A DNA stretch of 64,000 nt from Devosia elaeis (GTDB lineage: Bacteria > Pseudomonadota > Alphaproteobacteria > Rhizobiales > Devosiaceae): assembly GCF_001650025.1 (NCBI RefSeq), contig NZ_LVVY01000074.1, forward strand, positions 1 to 64,000, given 5' to 3'. The notes below the pieces were generated by a model, which did no database searches, had not been told where the DNA came from, and saw only the letters and a list, made by a program, of their open reading frames with translations. Below are positions 43,653 to 52,414 of this stretch, one piece after another. Every line of letters begins with the position of its first letter. Within the stretch, counting starts at the first letter, position 1. A program made the position numbers and the translations under genes.

Positions 43653-44507
43653 ATGAGCCTGGATGATGCGACGAAGCTGCCGGCGGCCAAGGGGCCGCTG
43701 GTCTATCGCCAATCGGTGTGGACGCGGGTGACCCATTGGGTCTGGGCGATCTGCCTGTTCTTCCTGCTGCTCTCGGGGCTGCAAATCTTCAATGCCCATC
43801 CCGCCCTCTATGTGGGGCAGGAAAGCGGCTTCGAATACGACAATGCGCTGCTGCGCATCGGGGCGGTGAATACGCCCGAAGGGCCGCGCGGGCGCACCAT
43901 CCTGTTCGGGCAGACCTATGACACGACGGGCGTGCTGGGGATGAGCGGACCGCAGGCCAGCCCGGTCTATACGGCCTTTCCGGGCGCGGTGACCATTCCC
44001 TCCTTCCGCGACCTGGCGACCGGCCGGGTGGTGCATTTCTTCTTCGGCTGGATTTTCGTCGGCGCACTGTTCGTCTGGTTCCTCGCCAGCTTCATCAATG
44101 GGCATTTGCGGCGCGACATCCTGCCCGGTGGCCGTGACGTGGCCGGCCTGCCGCGCGACCTGGCCGACCACGCCCGGTTTCGGCTGCATCACGGGCGGCT
44201 GTATTCGCCGTTGCAGAAGCTCAGCTATTTCATCGTGTTCTTCATCCTGTTCCCGCTGATCGTGCTCACCGGGCTGACCATGAGCCCGGGCATGGATGCC
44301 GCCTGGCCGTGGCTGCTCGATCTTTTCGGCGGGCGGCAGACGGCGCGGACCATCCATTTCGGGGTGATGGTGCTGCTGGTTCTGTTCTTCATCGTGCATA
44401 TCGTCATGGTGTTGCTGGCCGGGCCGCTCAACCAATTGCGCTCGATGATCACCGGCTGGTATCGCACCGCGCCCGGCACGCCACGCGAGCAGGGAGACAG
44501 GCCATGA
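43653..44507 (+). CDS. Cytochrome b561/b6-domain membrane subunit of a molybdoenzyme
   Basis: 284 residues from ATG 43653 (GGGAGG upstream). Membrane helices at about 30-50, 125-150, 185-210 and 235-260 carry the haem-ligand candidates His28 (TRVTHWVWAI), a His in GRVVHFFFGW, and paired His residues in IHFGVMVLLVLFFIVHIVMV. A ~60-residue periplasmic loop lies between the first two helices. It overlaps the next gene by 4 bases and would pass quinol electrons to or from that molybdoprotein. Confidence 0.88.
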   Translation: MSLDDATKLPAAKGPLVYRQSVWTRVTHWVWAICLFFLLLSGLQIFNAHPALYVGQESGFEYDNALLRIGAVNTPEGPRGRTILFGQTYDTTGVLGMSGPQASPVYTAFPGAVTIPSFRDLATGRVVHFFFGWIFVGALFVWFLASFINGHLRRDILPGGRDVAGLPRDLADHARFRLHHGRLYSPLQKLSYFIVFFILFPLIVLTGLTMSPGMDAAWPWLLDLFGGRQTARTIHFGVMVLLVLFFIVHIVMVLLAGPLNQLRSMITGWYRTAPGTPREQGDRP

Positions 44508-45295
44508 GCCGGCTGATCGTCAATCGCCGCCGCTTCCTGCTCGGCTCGGCCGCGGCAGGATCGGGGCTGGTGCTGTCGGGCTGCAACCAGTTCGATTTCC
44601 TGGCGCAGCGCGGCAATCCGGTGCGGGAAGTAATTGAACAGGCCAATGTGCTGACCTATTCGGCGCAGCGCGCGCTGATCGGCGACCAGGTGCTGGCGCG
44701 CGAATATGCCGAAAGCGAAATCCGGCAGGGCATGAAGCCCAATGGCTCGACCGAGCCGAGCACGCCCGAATATATGTTCCTGCGGCAGGCCAATTTCGAA
44801 CCCTACCGGCTGACCATCAAGGGCATGGTGGAGCGGGAAGTGAGCTTCAGCCTCGCCGAATTGCGCAATATGCCGAGCCGGACGCAGATCACCCGCCACG
44901 ATTGCGTCGAGGGCTGGAGCTGCATCGCCAAATGGACCGGCACGCCGCTGGGGCCGGTGCTGGATCAGGCGGGGGTGAAGCCGGGCGCGCGCTTCGCCGT
45001 CTATCATTGCTTCGACAATATCCAGCGCACGGTTTCGGGCGACATTCTCTATTATACCAGCTCGGACCTGGTGGACGCCTATCACCCGCAATCGATCCTG
45101 GCCTATGGGCTCAACGACGAGGTGCTGCCGGTCAGCAATGGCGCACCGCTGCGCCTGCGGATCGAGCGGGCGCTGGGCTACAAGCAACCCAAATATCTGC
45201 ACACGATCGAGATCGTGGACGATCTCAGCCCGTTCGGGCGGGGCAAGGGCGGCTATTGGGAGGACAACGGGTATGATTGGTACGGGGGGATTTAG
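44504..45295 (+). CDS. Tat-exported sulfite-oxidase-family molybdopterin oxidoreductase
   Basis: 263 residues with a Tat signal (NRRRFLLGSAAAGSGLVLSGC) whose LSGC could also act as a lipobox. The molybdenum-ligand cysteine lies in RHDCVEGWSCIAKWTG; later SDLVDAYHPQSILAYGLNDEVLP and GAPLRLRIERALGYKQPKY are typical of the SuOx/YedY fold. The tight pairing with a cytochrome b recalls MsrPQ (methionine sulfoxide repair) but the sequence is distinct, so the substrate is open. Confidence 0.88.
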   Translation: MSRLIVNRRRFLLGSAAAGSGLVLSGCNQFDFLAQRGNPVREVIEQANVLTYSAQRALIGDQVLAREYAESEIRQGMKPNGSTEPSTPEYMFLRQANFEPYRLTIKGMVEREVSFSLAELRNMPSRTQITRHDCVEGWSCIAKWTGTPLGPVLDQAGVKPGARFAVYHCFDNIQRTVSGDILYYTSSDLVDAYHPQSILAYGLNDEVLPVSNGAPLRLRIERALGYKQPKYLHTIEIVDDLSPFGRGKGGYWEDNGYDWYGGI

Positions 45296-45322
45296 TTGAG
45301 CTTGTGGCATTCACCGGCGCAG

Positions 45323-45424
45323 CACCCTCCCCCTTGCGGGGAGGGCTGGGGTGGGGGGATCACCCGCTCGGACATCGGGGCTCCAGCGCCCCCTCCCATC
45401 CTCCCCCGTCAAGGGGGAGGTGCC
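45323..45424. repeat. Palindromic repeat block, CCCTCCCC family
   Basis: CCCTCCCCCTTGCGGGGAGGG at the left, CCTCCCCCGTCAAGGGGGAGG at the right. Part of a 460-base stretch (45296-45755) in which I see no gene. Confidence 0.85.
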
Positions 45425-45595
45425 GCATCGTGCTCGAGGCGGGGCCTGCACCCCTCCCATGCGCCCGCCACACTTGCCTTTTTCGCGCTTCTCCCCCATA
45501 TGTGCCCCACGTCGCGGCAAAATGACCGTCGATGGACTTCTCTTCTTACTTACGCGGTGAGCGGCGGAGTCGGCCCGGAGACTGTTTCAGTGGTC

Positions 45596-45640
45596 GCGTC
45601 TTCGAACCGAAAAACCGGTTCCCACTTTTTCTGAAGACGC
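45596..45640. repeat. Rhizobial-type palindromic element
   Basis: GCGTCTTC (45596-45603) and GAAGACGC (45633-45640) enclose GAACCG-aaaaac-CGGTTC and CCCACTTTTTCT. The AACCGGTTCCCACTTTTTC core is a widespread intergenic element in Hyphomicrobiales genomes. Single copy here, 115 bases upstream of the helicase gene. Confidence 0.75.
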
Positions 45641-45755
45641 TCCAAGCAGTCCGGGTTTTGAGCCAGCACCCGCGCGATAATCCCTATCGCCCGATTGCAT
45701 ATTGAAGACGCGCTCGCCGCAGGTGCGGCAGGGCGCATGCGCGGTTTCGCGCGAC

Positions 45756-47210
45756 ATGAAAGACAAGAGTTTGAACGATTTCATTTCCCTCGGCCTGCCG
45801 AGCCTGATTACCGACAGCCTGACTGCCGGCGGCTTCACCGAGCCCACAAAAATCCAGAGCCAGGCCATTCCCAAATTGCTCGAGGGCCGGGACATGCTGG
45901 GCATTGCCCAGACTGGCTCGGGCAAGACGGCGGCCTTCGGCCTGCCGATCCTGGCCGGCATTCTGGGCCTGACCGGCCGGCCCCGGCCGATGACGACGCG
46001 CGCGCTGATCCTGGCGCCGACGCGCGAACTGGCGGTGCAGATCGACGAGAATATCCGCAAGTTCGCGGGCTCGAAGATGAAGCTCGATACCGTGCTCGTT
46101 CTGGGCGGGGTGTCGCGCTACCATCAGGTCGGCAAGATCGCCAAGGGCGTCGATGTGGTCGTGGCCACGCCCGGCCGTCTCAAGGATCTGATGGACGACA
46201 ACAAGATCCGCCTCAATGAAACGCGCTGGCTGGTGCTGGACGAGGCCGACCGCATGCTGGACATGGGCTTCATCGCCCCGGTGCGCGCCATTGCCAGGCA
46301 GATCGGCCTGCGTCGCCAGACCATGCTGTTCTCCGCCACCATGGCGCCGGAAGTGGAAGACCTGGCCAAGACGCTGCTGAAGGAGCCGATCAAGGTCGAG
46401 GCGGCGCCGCAGGGCTCCACCGTGGTCAAGATCGACCAGCGGGTGATCATGTCCGGTTCCAAGGCCAAGCGCGGCGTGCTGAACGACCTGCTCGCCGACG
46501 AGAAGGAAGGCATGGAGCGCGTCATCATCTTTTCGCGCACCAAGCATGGCGCCGACCGCGTGGCCAAGAACCTGGCCATCGACGGGCATGAGGCCGCCGC
46601 CATCCATGGCAACAAGAGCCAGAATGCGCGCCAGGCGGCGCTCAAGGGCTTTGCCAATGGCTCGGTGCGCATTCTCGTCGCCACCGATATCGCGGCGCGC
46701 GGCATCGACGTCACCGGCATCACCCATGTGGTGAATTACGAATTGCCCGACGATCCGGAAAATTATGTGCACCGCATCGGCCGCACCGGCCGCAACGGCG
46801 CTTCGGGCATTGCCATCACGCTGTGCGACGGCACCGAAAAGAGCAAGCTGCGCGACGTGGAACGGCTGATCCGCCGGACGCTGCCGGTCTCCGGCGACGT
46901 CAACCTGGTGGAGGAAGCGCCGGCGCCCCGCGGGGCGCGGAATGCACCGGGCGCTCCCGCCGGAGCTCGCACGGCGCGCAATCCCAAGGCCAAGCCGCGC
47001 AAGTTCAACACGCCGCGCCCCGGCGGCGAGCGGACCAAGGCCGCGGCGCCGGCCAATGGCGAGCGTCCGGCGCAGGCCAAGATGGTGCGTCGCGATTCCG
47101 AGACCGGCAAGGTCATCGGCGGCAAGCCCGGCGCCAAGAGCGGCAAGCCGCGCTGGACCAAGGGCCAGCGCGACGCTGGCCGCGCCCGCCGCGCTTCGGC
47201 AAACGCATAA
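45756..47210 (+). CDS. DEAD-box RNA helicase (RhlE type)
   Basis: About 484 residues from ATG 45756; a TTG 54 bases upstream keeps the frame open. Motifs in order: Q-motif GFTEPTKIQSQAIP, AQTGSGKT, PTRELA, TPGR, DEAD, SAT, IIFSRTKHGADR, ATDIAARGID and HRIGRTGR. A basic, Pro/Ala/Gly-rich tail of about 100 residues binds RNA non-specifically. Such helicases act in mRNA turnover, ribosome assembly and cold adaptation. Ends at a strong terminator. Confidence 0.92.
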   Translation: MKDKSLNDFISLGLPSLITDSLTAGGFTEPTKIQSQAIPKLLEGRDMLGIAQTGSGKTAAFGLPILAGILGLTGRPRPMTTRALILAPTRELAVQIDENIRKFAGSKMKLDTVLVLGGVSRYHQVGKIAKGVDVVVATPGRLKDLMDDNKIRLNETRWLVLDEADRMLDMGFIAPVRAIARQIGLRRQTMLFSATMAPEVEDLAKTLLKEPIKVEAAPQGSTVVKIDQRVIMSGSKAKRGVLNDLLADEKEGMERVIIFSRTKHGADRVAKNLAIDGHEAAAIHGNKSQNARQAALKGFANGSVRILVATDIAARGIDVTGITHVVNYELPDDPENYVHRIGRTGRNGASGIAITLCDGTEKSKLRDVERLIRRTLPVSGDVNLVEEAPAPRGARNAPGAPAGARTARNPKAKPRKFNTPRPGGERTKAAAPANGERPAQAKMVRRDSETGKVIGGKPGAKSGKPRWTKGQRDAGRARRASANA

Positions 47211-47212
47211 GA

Positions 47213-47243
47213 AAAGGGCGGTCCCGAGGGACCGCCCTTTTTG
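47213..47243 (+). terminator. Rho-independent terminator of the helicase gene
   Basis: GGGCGGTCCC-ga-GGGACCGCCC perfect 10-bp stem flanked by A4 and T5. Confidence 0.95.
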
Positions 47244-47299
47244 TTTGTTGATTCCGGAAGTCCTAGAGGGGTTCAGGTTTTGACGGCTGCGGCTCTAGC

Positions 47300-47482
47300 G
47301 CCCGCGCCCTCTCACGAGGGGAGGGTAGCGCAGCTTGGCTCCCTGGAGCCTAGCAGAGCTGGGGAGGGGGGCGGAGACAGCCGCGAACGCCCCGTTTTCC
47401 CGAAGCCGCAGCACCCCCACCCGAGCGTCGCTAAGGTCCTTCGGACCAAAGCTCTGCTTGCCCTCCCCTCAAGGGGGAGGGT
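47300..47482. repeat. Repeat block, CCCTCCCC family (compound)
   Basis: ACGAGGGGAGGGTAGC and AGCAGAGCTGGGGAGGGGG at the left, CCCCCACCCGAGCGTCGCTAAGG and CCCTCCCCTCAAGGGGGAGGG at the right. The AGCTTTGC/AGCGTCGCTA modules also occur in the block at 16527-16676. With the next repeat it fills the 390 bases between helicase terminator and otsA; no gene is seen. Confidence 0.75.
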
Positions 47483-47506
47483 GATCAAAGTAAACACATC
47501 CCCCAA

Positions 47507-47592
47507 TCGTCATCACCCGGCTTGTCCGGGTGATCCATAGCGGTCGCGATGTGTGAAGATAGATTGCCCGACAAGCCGGGCAATGACGACGG
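47507..47592. repeat. Palindromic repeat pair downstream of otsA
   Basis: CGTCATCACCCGGCTTGTCC (unit of 38061-38157) and, inverted, TGCCCGACAAGCCGGGCAATG. The pair lies about 40-125 bases past the otsA stop and may end that transcript. Confidence 0.8.
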
Positions 47593-47631
47593 GGATGCTG
47601 CGGCAAACGCTCCCGTCGAACCCGTTGCGCG

Positions 47632-49044
47632 CTAAGCCACGGAGGCCAGATAGAGAATGTCGCGGCTGCTGGATTTCTGCATGGTGTCCGGCGCCAGGCG
47701 GTCGAGGAAGCTGATGGCCCAATTGTCGACATTGTGCGCGCGGGCGGCCTGCATCAGTGCCTGCCAGCGATCCAGGCGCTCGTCCAGCGGCATGTCGAGG
47801 GCGATGCGCAGGGCTTCGGCGGTTTCGTCGGTATCAAAGGGATTGACCAGCAGCGCTTCGGGGAAAATCTCGGCGGCGCCGGCAAAGCGGGACAGCACCA
47901 GCACGCCCGGATCGGCGGGGTCCTGGGAGCCGACATATTCGTGTGCCACCAGATTCATGCCGTCGCGCAGGGGCGTCACCAGCCCGACCCTGGCCAGACG
48001 GTAGAGGCCGGCAAGGCTGGGCTGGCCATAGGCGCGCTTCACATAGGTGAGAGGCTGCCAGTCGGGCTCGGCGAAATGGCCCATGACGCGGCCGCACATG
48101 GCGTCCAGCGTGTCGCTGGTTTCCTGATATTCCTTGATGCTGTCGCGCGAAGGCGGGGCCACCTGCAGCAAGTGGACGGAGCGGCGCAGGCGGGCATTGT
48201 TGGCGAGAAGCTTTTCATAGGCTTCCACGCGCTGGGGCAGGCCCTTGGAATAGTCCAGGCGGTCGACGCCCAGGATCAGCCGCTGATCGCCGAGGGAGCG
48301 CTTCATGCGGTGAATCATCTTGGTGCCGGCCGGGCTGACGGCCAGGCGGGCGAAGGCGTCCGGGTCCGAGCCGATGGGGAAGGAATCCACCTCGGTGCGG
48401 CTGAAATCGATGGTCTCGCTGCGATGCCCGCCAAAGGTGGAGGGCATCTGGTGCTCGGCGAACTCAGTGAAGGCGGCGACATCGCGCTTGGCCTGCATGC
48501 CGACAAGGTCATAGCGCGAGAGGTCGCGCATCAATTCCTCATGGTGCGGGATGGCGTAGAGCGCATCGGCAGTGGGGAAGGGGATGTGGAGATAGAAGCC
48601 GATCCGGTTGCGGGCGCCCAGATTGCGCAGTTCCGAGGCGAGGGGGATCAGGTGATAATCATGCACCCAGATGATGTCGTCGGGGCGGATCAGCGTCAGC
48701 AGCGCCCGGGCGAACTGCTGGTTCACCCGACGATAGCCTTCGTACCAATGGCTTTCGATGGTGGCGAGGTCGAGCCGCAGGTGGAAGCTGGGCCAGAGGA
48801 TGGAATTGGAAAAGCCGGCATAATAGGCGTGGTGATCGTCGCGGGTCAGATCGACCTGGGCGACCTTGAGCCCGTCGATATCCTCGAAGCGCGGCTCCTT
48901 GGAAGGCTGATCGGTCAGCTTGCCGGACCATCCGAACCAGAACCCTTCGCGTTCGCTCAGTACCTTGCGCAAGGCCACGGCAAGCCCGCCGGCGACGGGG
49001 CCCTTGCCGGGTGTGCGGTTGGATACGACAACGATGCGACTCAT
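47632..49044 (-). CDS. otsA: Trehalose-6-phosphate synthase OtsA
   Basis: About 470 residues from MSRIVVVSNR (ATG 49044), the usual OtsA N terminus; the frame stays open 16 codons further. GT20 motifs: VAGGLAVAL, FGWSG, SILWPSFH, WVHDYHLIPL, FYLHIPFPTADALY, VDRLDYSKGLPQRVEAY and TPLRDGMNLVAHEYV. Joins UDP-glucose to glucose-6-phosphate. The gene follows otsB by 44 bases. Its product and the thu operon make trehalose both a made and an imported sugar here. Confidence 0.95.
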   Translation of the reverse strand: MSRIVVVSNRTPGKGPVAGGLAVALRKVLSEREGFWFGWSGKLTDQPSKEPRFEDIDGLKVAQVDLTRDDHHAYYAGFSNSILWPSFHLRLDLATIESHWYEGYRRVNQQFARALLTLIRPDDIIWVHDYHLIPLASELRNLGARNRIGFYLHIPFPTADALYAIPHHEELMRDLSRYDLVGMQAKRDVAAFTEFAEHQMPSTFGGHRSETIDFSRTEVDSFPIGSDPDAFARLAVSPAGTKMIHRMKRSLGDQRLILGVDRLDYSKGLPQRVEAYEKLLANNARLRRSVHLLQVAPPSRDSIKEYQETSDTLDAMCGRVMGHFAEPDWQPLTYVKRAYGQPSLAGLYRLARVGLVTPLRDGMNLVAHEYVGSQDPADPGVLVLSRFAGAAEIFPEALLVNPFDTDETAEALRIALDMPLDERLDRWQALMQAARAHNVDNWAISFLDRLAPDTMQKSSSRDILYLASVA

Positions 49045-49088
49045 GGGTTCTCTGGCTCCTTTGCTGCTTTTCGGGATCGGCGTGGCGT

Positions 49089-49880
49089 TCAATGGGCGGT
49101 GTCGGTGACGATCGGGGCGGCGTCCTGGTGGCGATGGGCGAGGCCGCCCAGGCCTTCGAGCAGCGCATAGACCGAGGCCACATTGGCGATGCGCATGCGG
49201 GCGGCAGTTTCGCCCGAGCCGAGCTTGATGCCGACGCCGCCCAATTCCTGGGCCGCGCGGAAGGCATCCTCGTCGGTGCGGTCATCGCCGATGAAGATCG
49301 GCGTGCGGCCGGCAAAGGGCTCTTCCTGCATGAAGGCGCGCAGGGCCGCGCCCTTGTCGAAACCGACGGGGCGGGCTTCCAGCACCATCTTGCCGGGCAC
49401 GAGGGTGAACTGGGGGTGATCGAGCAGCGCTTCCTGCATGGCCAGGTGCACCGCTTCCTCCATTTCAGGGGCCTGGCGGAAATGCATGGCCACGGCGCCA
49501 TCCTTGGCCTCGATCAGGAGATCTGGATTGGTCATGGCCAGGGCCTGCAGCGATTGGGCAATGGCGTCGGCGCCTTCGATGATGGCCTGGTCGACCTCTT
49601 CCAGCGTGCCGTCGGCGCGGCGGCGCTGGGCGCCATGGGCGCCGGCCACCGGCAATTGCAGGGGGGAAAGGTAGCGGTCGATGTCTGCAATCTCGCGGCC
49701 GGTCAGCACGGCGAAGGCATGGTCGAAATCGTGCAGGGCGCGATCGATGCGTTCGGTCAGCCCGGACGGCACATCGATGGCATCGGGCGTCTCGGCGATC
49801 TCGACGAGGGTGCCGTCGAAATCGGTGAATACGGCCAGCAACGGAACCGCGCCGCCAGCGTGAGCAATCGGGTCGGACAT
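49089..49880 (-). CDS. otsB: Trehalose-6-phosphate phosphatase OtsB
   Basis: A 263-residue HAD-superfamily phosphatase. Motif I FTDFDGTLVEI (nucleophile Asp20, acid Asp22), motif II LTGRE, motif III Lys within VGFDKGAALRAF, motif IV IGDDRTDEDAFRAA. Removes phosphate from trehalose-6-phosphate. First gene of otsB-otsA. A one-mismatch EcfG promoter lies about 40 bases upstream, in line with otsBA being a general-stress target in relatives. Confidence 0.95.
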   Translation of the reverse strand: MSDPIAHAGGAVPLLAVFTDFDGTLVEIAETPDAIDVPSGLTERIDRALHDFDHAFAVLTGREIADIDRYLSPLQLPVAGAHGAQRRRADGTLEEVDQAIIEGADAIAQSLQALAMTNPDLLIEAKDGAVAMHFRQAPEMEEAVHLAMQEALLDHPQFTLVPGKMVLEARPVGFDKGAALRAFMQEEPFAGRTPIFIGDDRTDEDAFRAAQELGGVGIKLGSGETAARMRIANVASVYALLEGLGGLAHRHQDAAPIVTDTAH

Positions 49881-49917
49881 GGCGACTCCCTTGGTTACAT
49901 TGATAGCCAGTCATTGC

Positions 49918-49942
49918 AACGCCGGGGCGGCAAAAAGGTTCG
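49918..49942 (-). promoter_or_regulatory. Probable EcfG-type promoter for otsBA
   Basis: Minus strand CGAAC (49942-49938), 16-base spacer, CGTT (49921-49918): one mismatch in the -35 element, perfect spacer and -10. Correctly placed 38 bases before the otsB start. Confidence 0.55.
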
Positions 49943-50040
49943 GGGCACATGGCTGGCATGCGCCGGACGGGATTTGCGCCGGGATGTGGATCGCGTATCG
50001 CAGGGCGTCGGCAGGTGATCAGCGAGGCATTGGCGGCGGA

Positions 50041-50169
50041 ATGAAGGGCCTGTCCCAAATCATGCTCGGAGCGCTGCTGGCGCTGACGATCAGCGCGCTG
50101 ACCTTTGCCGCTTCCATGGCCGAGGTGCCCCGCAGCACCTATATGCCGGAGCTGGTGCTCGGCGAATAG
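50041..50169 (+). CDS. Small exported peptide, unrecognised
   Basis: A 42-residue frame: MKGLSQ, a hydrophobic core (IMLGALLALTISALTFAASMA) and a short polar tail EVPRSTYMPELVLGE. It looks like a signal peptide with a 15-residue mature part, or a single-pass membrane peptide. It ends 11 bases before the convergent stop of the next gene. No strong Shine-Dalgarno, so it may not be expressed. Confidence 0.35.
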   Translation: MKGLSQIMLGALLALTISALTFAASMAEVPRSTYMPELVLGE

Positions 50170-50179
50170 GGCCCGCCGT

Positions 50180-50941
50180 TCAATCCCCGCTGCGGACGAG
50201 GCCGACCAGCGCGACGCCGGCGGCATCGAGCAGGCGCAGGCTGTCACCATCGATCTCGAAGCCGGTCACCGCGGCCAAAGCCGACAGATAGGCATTTTCC
50301 TGGGCCATGAGCTCGGGCGCGCAGGCCATGCGGGTGGCCGCGGCGGGACCGAAGACGAGCCGATTTCCGGTCATGCTGGCTTCGGCGAAATAGCTGTTGC
50401 AACTCGCATGGCCGCCTGCGCGCAGGTCGGAGGCGATGGAAAGTGTGGGCGGGCGGCTGCCGGTAACGGGGGTGCCGCCAATGCTGGTTACGGTCCAGAG
50501 GACATCGAGCAGATCGCCGGAGGGCATGGGCGGCGGCTGGACCGGGGGCAGGACCGGATGGCCGGGCACCGATCGCACGAGAATATCGACCGGGGCCGGC
50601 ATGGCCGGATCGACGGGGACGGGCTGGGCATTGCGGAACAGGATGCGGCCGCCGCCACGGATTTCGGCCACCAGCCCATAGGGGCCGGTCGACAGCTTCG
50701 TCCGCACATTCAGCGCATAGTTCAGCGGCACCTGGCCGATGGCGGGGATGGTTGCCGAGGCGCCGGCAATCGGCCTTCCATCCGGCAGGGCGACGAGCGT
50801 GACGCGCAATTGCGCGCCAGGGGGCAGGGCGATGCGCTCGCGATAGGTGACCGTGCCACTGAGCGTGAGGTTATCGGCCATGGCCGAACCCGCCAGCAGG
50901 AGCAGCGCCAGGACGACATGGATGAGCTTCAGCACGGACAT
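50180..50941 (-). CDS. YbaY-type plus META-domain exported protein
   Basis: 253 residues: signal peptide (about 1-22, GSAMA-D), a YbaY/DUF4377-like beta domain (NLTLSGTVTYRERIALPPGAQ to residue ~120), a Pro-rich linker, and a C-terminal META/HslJ domain (WTVTSIGGTPV, LRAGGHASCNSYFAEA, ATRMACAPELMAQENAYLSAL). META proteins are linked to envelope stress and resistance; function unproven. No lipobox cysteine follows the signal peptide. Confidence 0.85.
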   Translation of the reverse strand: MSVLKLIHVVLALLLLAGSAMADNLTLSGTVTYRERIALPPGAQLRVTLVALPDGRPIAGASATIPAIGQVPLNYALNVRTKLSTGPYGLVAEIRGGGRILFRNAQPVPVDPAMPAPVDILVRSVPGHPVLPPVQPPPMPSGDLLDVLWTVTSIGGTPVTGSRPPTLSIASDLRAGGHASCNSYFAEASMTGNRLVFGPAAATRMACAPELMAQENAYLSALAAVTGFEIDGDSLRLLDAAGVALVGLVRSGD

Positions 50942-51024
50942 GGCTTTCTCCCTGCATTTGCAGAGAAACTACCGCAGGGGCCAAAGGGATGCGAGCAAAG
51001 ACGAAAATCAGGGTTATTAGAGCT

Positions 51025-51519
51025 TCAGCCCTCGATCCGCCATGGCAGCTCGAAGCGATATTCTTCCAGATTGTCGCCCTCCCCGCCGCGATCGACGACC
51101 AAGAAAGCGCTTTCCCGTTCCAGCGGCGTGAGCACGCCATGCCAAGTGTTCATGGCAATATTGACGCCCTGGCCCGGCGCGGGGCGGAAGGCGCGGAGGC
51201 GGGCGGGCGTGCCGGCCTCGTCCTCGGCGACGATGACCAGCCAGGGATTGTCCGAGAGCGGATAGAAGGCCTGGCTGCCGAGCGGATGCCGTTCCACCAG
51301 GCCAAGGTCCAGCGGCAGCGCATAGGGCTGGCCGCGAAAGATGGAGATGAGCGGCCTGGGATGGACGCCACCCAGCTCGACCCGCGCCAGATCGTGGTAG
51401 CGCTCGGTCATGCCGGCATTGATGGGATAATGGCGCGCGCCCTCGGTCTGGATGACCTGCCCGAAAGGGGCGAAGGCCTGGGGCGTCAGCGGCTCGATCC
51501 GGATGAGACGATCCTGCAT
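51025..51519 (-). CDS. allA: Ureidoglycolate lyase
   Basis: A 164-residue AllA cupin-like enzyme: LTPQAFAPFGQVIQ at the N terminus, RHYPINAG, PLSDNPWLVIVA, and the FRPAPGQGVNIAMNTWHGVLTPL core typical of the family. It splits ureidoglycolate to glyoxylate and urea, the last step of allantoin breakdown. Its ATG lies 3 bases after the stop of the aminohydrolase gene, so the two steps are co-expressed. Confidence 0.92.
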   Translation of the reverse strand: MQDRLIRIEPLTPQAFAPFGQVIQTEGARHYPINAGMTERYHDLARVELGGVHPRPLISIFRGQPYALPLDLGLVERHPLGSQAFYPLSDNPWLVIVAEDEAGTPARLRAFRPAPGQGVNIAMNTWHGVLTPLERESAFLVVDRGGEGDNLEEYRFELPWRIEG

Positions 51520-51522
51520 GGC

Positions 51523-52341
51523 TCAGAAGGGCAGCTTGGCGTGGCGGTTGACGTCCTTGTAGAGCAGATAGCGGAAGCGCTCCGGCCCTGCATAGCAGGC
51601 CTGGGGGCAGAAGGCGCGCAGCCACATGAAATCGCCGGCTTCGACTTCCACCCAGTCACGATTGAGCCGATAGACCGCCTTGCCCTCGAGCACATAGAGG
51701 CCATGTTCCATCACATGGGTTTCCTCGAAGGGGATGACGGCGCCGGGCTCCAGGGTGACGATGTTCACATGCATGTCGTGGCGGGTGTCGGCGGGATCGA
51801 CGAAGCGCGTGGTGCCCCAGGTCTGGTTGGTGTCCGGCATCCAGCGGATGGGTTCGTCCTGCTCGTTGGCGACGAAGGGTGGAGGGATTTCGATGCCGTC
51901 CACGACCTCGTAGCGCTTGCGCACCCAATGAAAGCGGGCCGGCGCGGTGGATTTGTTGACCAGGCTCCATGACGCGCCGGGCGGCAGGAAGGCGTAGCCG
52001 CCTTCCTCGAGCAGATGGGTTTCTCCGGCAAGGGTCAGCGTTACTTGTCCCGCAACCACGAAAAGCACGCCTTCGGCCTCGGGGTTTTGCTCCGGCCTTT
52101 CGCTGCCGCCGCCGGGCAGGACTTCGACGATATATTGCGAGAAGGTCTCGGCAAAGCCGCTTAGCGGCCGGGCGATGACCCAGAGGCGCGTGTCGCGCCA
52201 ATGGGGCAGATAGGAGGTGACGATGTCCCGCATCACGCCGGCCGGGATCAGCGCATAGGCTTCGGTAAATACGGCGCGGCCGGTATGGAGCGACATCTGG
52301 CCGGGCAGGCCGGCGGGCGGGGAGGCGTAGGTGGAAGCCAT
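51523..52341 (-). CDS. (S)-ureidoglycine aminohydrolase (AllE/UGHY-type bicupin)
   Basis: 272 residues from ATG 52341: two cupin domains, the first with EGVLFVVAGQVTLTL, the second with the metal-binding HDMHVNIVTLEPGAVIPFEETHVMEHGLYVLEG (His, Glu and His ligands). Converts ureidoglycine to ureidoglycolate and ammonia, feeding AllA next door. Relatives are sometimes labelled bifunctional allantoicase; only the aminohydrolase reaction is well supported by the family. Confidence 0.88.
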   Translation of the reverse strand: MASTYASPPAGLPGQMSLHTGRAVFTEAYALIPAGVMRDIVTSYLPHWRDTRLWVIARPLSGFAETFSQYIVEVLPGGGSERPEQNPEAEGVLFVVAGQVTLTLAGETHLLEEGGYAFLPPGASWSLVNKSTAPARFHWVRKRYEVVDGIEIPPPFVANEQDEPIRWMPDTNQTWGTTRFVDPADTRHDMHVNIVTLEPGAVIPFEETHVMEHGLYVLEGKAVYRLNRDWVEVEAGDFMWLRAFCPQACYAGPERFRYLLYKDVNRHAKLPF

Positions 52342-52414
52342 GGCTCGCTTGTCGAATGCTGGGCGGCAACACCTGGCCGCCGCCCAATCCTTAGCGGGAA
52401 GTCGGGGGACTTGG

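Noticed and set aside
47300-47592. Possible CRISPR-like array from clustered repeats
   Set aside because: Units are inverted palindromes of two different families, not direct repeats with unique equal-length spacers, and no cas gene is present.
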